Source of the DNA: Pseudomonadota bacterium
Lineage (GTDB): Bacteria > Myxococcota > Polyangia > Polyangiales > Polyangiaceae
NCBI GenBank assembly: GCA_023419055.1
Contig: JAEZYO010000663.1
Coordinates: 1 to 27,489, forward strand
DNA: 27,489 nucleotides
Reading direction: 5' to 3'
Shown: positions 24,905 through 27,489 of the stretch, piece after piece
Layout of the letters: each line of letters starts with the position of its first letter
How positions within the stretch are numbered: position 1 is the first letter of the stretch
Position numbers and translations under genes: made by a program
The notes under the pieces: generated by a model
Databases searched by the model: none
Told to the model about the DNA's origin: nothing
Seen by the model: only the letters and a program-made list of their open reading frames with translations

Positions 24905-25633
24905 TCACTCGAAGTAGCGGTCGGTGAGCGTGAAGCCACGCTCGTTCTCGGGGCAGGAGTGGCGGGTGTGATCCGACTCGGGCGCAGGCTTGCCGCCGGT
25001 GACAGTGAGCGCGACGGGCTTCGGCGCGTAGACCTTGCTGGGATCGAGCGGGTGGGGCGTGTTCGAGAGCACCACCAGCGTGTTCAGATCGGCGCGCAGC
25101 GTGACGGAGGAGCCCGGCTTCGAGTGACCTTCGACGAAGCTCAGGTTGCCTGCCTCGTCGACGGCGATTTTGACGAAGAAGTTCACGTTGGCGACGATGT
25201 CGCGCTTGCCCAGCCCGAACTTTCCGAGCTCGGTCAGGAAGTTGTCGCGCGTGTTCTTGTAGAAGTCGTTCCGGAGCTTCTGGTAGCTGCCCTCGCCGTA
25301 CTTCGCGAGCGAGAGCTTCGCGTCGGCGTGACCCGTCACGGTGTCGTGCCACCCGCAGGTGTCCTCGACGATCGAGCAGAGGACGCGGCCCATGTCGGAG
25401 TAGAGCGCGTTGCCTGCCGTCAGGCGCGCGATGTGTTGCGCCTTCAGCGTGTCCGGCATGTTGTAGCGCTCGAGCGGCTGCTCGGCGTTGTAGAACAGGG
25501 CCGCGACGGAGGCTCCGCCCTCGAGGTCGACCAGCTTCAAGGTCTGTCCGCGCTTCAGCACACGGGACCACATCTGCCCGCCGCGCAACGGCTCTTCGAG
25601 CAAGGTGGTGCCTTCTTGGGTCTCGGTTTGCAT
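24905..25633 (-). CDS. DUF1989 protein (urea carboxylase-associated protein 2), likely carboxyguanidine deiminase subunit
   Basis: A 242-residue paralogue of the next gene. It shares [34 protein letters not shown] and [13 protein letters not shown] with it, but ends in [24 protein letters not shown] and lacks the CNGYDPTP block. Its C-terminal tail is [13 protein letters not shown]. By family knowledge it is the second subunit of carboxyguanidine deiminase. The start at 25633 is chosen because GGAGAGA is about 5-8 nt upstream; the frame is open to 25669. It is the first enzyme gene after the riboswitch, about 120 nt downstream of the second hairpin. Confidence 0.88.
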   Translation of the reverse strand: MQTETQEGTTLLEEPLRGGQMWSRVLKRGQTLKLVDLEGGASVAALFYNAEQPLERYNMPDTLKAQHIARLTAGNALYSDMGRVLCSIVEDTCGWHDTVTGHADAKLSLAKYGEGSYQKLRNDFYKNTRDNFLTELGKFGLGKRDIVANVNFFVKIAVDEAGNLSFVEGHSKPGSSVTLRADLNTLVVLSNTPHPLDPSKVYAPKPVALTVTGGKPAPESDHTRHSCPENERGFTLTDRYFE

Positions 25634-25662
25634 CGGGTCTCTCCAGGTGTTGGCGGCGCCGT

Positions 25663-25717
25663 CCGGCACGCGCCGGCAAGGGCAGAGCTAGCCACCCCTC
25701 GGCGTGCTGCTCTGCGC
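25663..25717 (-). promoter_or_regulatory. Two further hairpins in the leader between riboswitch and first enzyme gene
   Basis: Arms GCAGAGC (minus strand, 25715-25709) and GCTCTGC (25688-25682) enclose a 20-nt loop. Next is a hairpin with arms CCGGC/GCCGG and a 4-nt loop (25676-25663). Neither is followed by a T-tract, so they are not standard terminators. They could form the expression platform that links guanidine binding to access of the ribosome site at about 25638. Confidence 0.35.
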
Positions 25718-25753
25718 CCGGCTCGAGGGCCTCATCGGCTCCCGAGCTCGGTA

Positions 25754-25819
25754 CCGGGTCGTCCCGGCCGAAGCCCACTTCGCGAAACCCGCGGATCCGC
25801 GGACCGGGTCGTCCCGGTC
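25754..25819 (-). ncRNA. Guanidine-II (mini-ykkC) riboswitch candidate
   Basis: On the minus strand two hairpins stand in tandem. Hairpin 1 (25819-25802) has stem GACCGGG/CCCGGTC and loop ACGA. Hairpin 2 (25767-25754) has stem CCGGG/CCCGG and the same ACGA loop. Two short GC-rich hairpins each with an ACGR tetraloop are the defining feature of the guanidine-II class, in which the loops dock and bind guanidine through the CpG of the loop. The spacer is 34 nt and contains a 14-bp palindrome. The element lies in the leader of the guanidine-degradation genes, so gene context agrees. No covariance search was run. Confidence 0.82.
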
Positions 25820-25870
25820 AGGCCTATGTACTGCCGGCTCTGGGCCGGCGGAGTGGCATTCTAACCGCAG

Positions 25871-26758
25871 TCAGGCTGCAGCAAAAGACTCTTCCTTGTC
25901 CGGTTTCGGTCCCGTTTCGCGATGATGAATGAGCTCTTCGAGCCGGCGCTTGGTGGCGAGAAAGTGGCCCGAGAGGAACTGCTCCGGCCCGCGAGGACGG
26001 GGGACCGGGTTGTCGATGACCTCCACGATTCGGCCCGGGCGCGCGCCGAGTACGATGATCCGATCCGAGAGGTACACGGCCTCGTCGAGGTCGTGGGTGA
26101 TGAAGAGGATGGTGACGTCGACCTCTTTCCAGATGCGGAGCAGGTGGGCCTGCATGCTGGCGCGGGTCTGGGCGTCGAGCGCGCCGAACGGCTCATCCAT
26201 CAAGAGGATGCGCGGCTGGTTGGCGAGCGCGCGCGCGATGGCCACGCGTTGCTTCATGCCGCCGGAGAGCTGCGAGGGGTAGGCGTCGGCGAAGTCCTCG
26301 AGGCCGACGACCTTGAGCCACTCGAGTGCCTTCTTCTCCACGAGGTCTCGCGAGGTCCCCTTCATGCTGGGGCCGAACATCACGTTCTTCTTCACCGTGA
26401 GCCACGGGAAGAGCGTGTAGCCCTGGAACACCATGCCGCGATCCGCGCCCGGGCCGAGCACCGGCTGCCCGTCGAGCTTCACCTCGCCGCTCGACGGGTA
26501 GTCGAGGCCCGCGAGGATACGGATCAAGGTCGATTTGCCGCAGCCCGAGGGGCCGATGACGCTGATGAACTCGCGCCGATGCACCTGGAAGTTGATGCGA
26601 TCGAGCGCGGTCACGCCCGAGTTGTCTTCGCCGAACTTGCGGGTCAAAAGCTCGACGCTCATGACCACCTTACGCTGCCGAAGCTCGGTGAAATACTGGG
26701 CCACCTCGGGGGACGGGTCGAGGTAGCTCGGAAGCTCTAGCTGATCATCGAGTCGCAT
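25871..26758 (-). CDS. NitT/TauT-type ABC transporter ATP-binding protein
   Basis: A 295-residue ATPase. It has Walker [10 protein letters not shown] at 69-77, Q-loop [10 protein letters not shown], signature LSGGMKQR, Walker [13 protein letters not shown] and switch histidine in [10 protein letters not shown]. The pattern is that of nitrate/sulfonate/taurine-type importers. There is an N-terminal extension of about 32 residues before the usual [11 protein letters not shown] start. The ATG at 26758 is preferred because it lies 5 nt after the permease stop, giving a tight pair; an internal ATG at 26662 would give a more standard length. Its placement upstream of guanidine genes suggests uptake of guanidine, urea or a related compound. 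The substrate-binding protein should lie beyond the window edge. Confidence 0.92.
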   Translation of the reverse strand: MRLDDQLELPSYLDPSPEVAQYFTELRQRKVVMSVELLTRKFGEDNSGVTALDRINFQVHRREFISVIGPSGCGKSTLIRILAGLDYPSSGEVKLDGQPVLGPGADRGMVFQGYTLFPWLTVKKNVMFGPSMKGTSRDLVEKKALEWLKVVGLEDFADAYPSQLSGGMKQRVAIARALANQPRILLMDEPFGALDAQTRASMQAHLLRIWKEVDVTILFITHDLDEAVYLSDRIIVLGARPGRIVEVIDNPVPRPRGPEQFLSGHFLATKRRLEELIHHRETGPKPDKEESFAAA

Positions 26759-26763
26759 GGTGC

Positions 26764-27489
26764 TCACCGGAGGCTCGTGGCGGCCAGCTTGACGCGCTGG
26801 GGGATGGCCTTCTTGATGCCCTTGCCGATGCGGGCGAGGGCGGTATTGCCGCTCTCCCACGGGAAGAGGAAGCGCGCAGCGAAGGCGAGCAGCTGGTCGA
26901 TGAAGAGGCCGACCAGGCCGATGATCACGATCGCCGCGTAGACGTTGTCGAAGTGGCGGTAGCGCTGCTCCTGGTAGATGAAGGCGGAAAGCCCCGACTT
27001 TTCACCGATGAGCTCGGCCACGACCAGGTACGTCCAGGCCCAGCCGATCAAGATGCGCATGTCACGGTAGAGGTTCGGCAGCGCGCCGGGGACGACCACG
27101 TGAAAGAGCAGCTGCCGGTGGCTCGCGCCGAGCGTCTGCGCGGCGTGCAGGAGCGCCGCGTCGACGGCGCGAGTCGTGTTCGCCACGACCAGCACCATCT
27201 GGAAGAAGGTGCCGATGAAGATGATCGCGATCTTGGGCTCGTCCGCGAGCCCGAAGATGGTGACGGCGAGGGCTCCGAACACGGGCGCCGGCATGTAGCG
27301 CACGAAGTCGATGAACGGCTCGCTCAGGCGGGAGAAGAGCGAGAAGGTGCCGCACAGGATCCCGACGGGGATGCCGAAGACCGCGGACCAGAAGAAGCCC
27401 CAGAAGATCACCTTCATGCTCTGGAGCAAGCTCTCGTGCAGCCAGTAGTCACCGTCGCGCTCGGGGGGCGTGATGAAGGCGGTGTAGAG
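26764..27489 (-). CDS. NitT/TauT-type ABC transporter permease, 5' end outside window
   Basis: At least 242 residues. The frame stays open to the window edge and reads [21 protein letters not shown] before [20 protein letters not shown], which fits the periplasmic and first-helix part of this permease family. So the N-terminus is missing, and a TTG at 27429 is not the start. The BPD_transp_1 domain contains the EAA-type loop [26 protein letters not shown], which contacts the ATPase, and the family ending [14 protein letters not shown]. Five or so helices are visible. It is followed after 5 nt by its ATPase. The imported substrate is unknown; guanidine or a urea-like compound is suggested by context. 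Confidence 0.9.
   Translation of the reverse strand, partial: LYTAFITPPERDGDYWLHESLLQSMKVIFWGFFWSAVFGIPVGILCGTFSLFSRLSEPFIDFVRYMPAPVFGALAVTIFGLADEPKIAIIFIGTFFQMVLVVANTTRAVDAALLHAAQTLGASHRQLLFHVVVPGALPNLYRDMRILIGWAWTYLVVAELIGEKSGLSAFIYQEQRYRHFDNVYAAIVIIGLVGLFIDQLLAFAARFLFPWESGNTALARIGKGIKKAIPQRVKLAATSLR

Noticed and set aside
20654..25633. Reading the cluster as a urease or classical urea amidolyase locus
   Set aside because: No urease subunits or accessory genes are present, and urea carboxylation needs no DUF1989 pair; the guanidine reading explains all four enzyme genes and the RNA element.
25825..25830. TACATA on the minus strand as a -10 box for the riboswitch transcript
   Set aside because: The position would fit, but no -35-like hexamer is found at proper distance and the match to consensus is weak.
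25833..25849. Hairpin GCCGGC-TCTGG-GCCGGC just after the ABC ATPase gene as a terminator
   Set aside because: The stem is perfect, but no T-tract follows on the minus strand, so an intrinsic terminator cannot be supported.
1..27489. CRISPR array, tRNA/rRNA genes, insertion sequences, phage or plasmid genes
   Set aside because: No regularly spaced repeats, cloverleaf-like elements, transposase motifs or integrase/replication genes were seen on either strand.

Overview
The window is high-GC DNA with the gene content of a myxobacterium (Myxococcota, probably Polyangia). The pointers are a Tat-exported DUF1552 protein paired with a cytochrome-like DUF1587/1595/1592/1588/1585 lipoprotein, a large membrane Ser/Thr kinase, an orphan Imm11-type immunity protein and a DUF4398/OmpA lipoprotein pair. 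This placement is inferred from gene families; no rRNA or other marker is present.

Layout. Positions 1-5165 hold a 5'-truncated BamE/SmpA-like protein, a short-chain dehydrogenase, a Ser/Thr kinase with a many-pass membrane C-terminus, an Imm11-like protein and a DoxX membrane protein. Positions 5214-8610 hold the DUF1552 / DUF1592-family pair. Positions 8803-13738 hold four glycosyltransferases, two per strand, with the two middle genes head to head and their start codons overlapping. Positions 13833-16105 hold the OmpA and DUF4398 lipoproteins, their terminator, and a divergent thioredoxin-like lipoprotein. A GT39-like membrane glycosyltransferase follows at 16132-17874.

Positions 17887-27489, all on the minus strand, are the most interesting part. 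In transcription order they are: an ABC permease (cut by the window edge), its ATPase, an intergenic region, two DUF1989 'urea carboxylase-associated' proteins, a 1199-residue biotin-dependent carboxylase, allophanate hydrolase and a LysR regulator. This set matches the guanidine assimilation pathway: guanidine carboxylase makes carboxyguanidine, the two-subunit carboxyguanidine deiminase makes allophanate, and allophanate hydrolase releases ammonia and CO2. The older annotation of the set is urea metabolism.

The intergenic region upstream of the enzymes (25754-25819, minus strand) contains two GC-rich hairpins, each closing on an ACGA tetraloop. That is the signature of the guanidine-II (mini-ykkC) riboswitch. 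RNA element and enzymes independently point to guanidine, and this is the main finding. The spacer carries an extra palindrome and the leader down to the start codon is about 120 nt, both unusual for this small RNA class.
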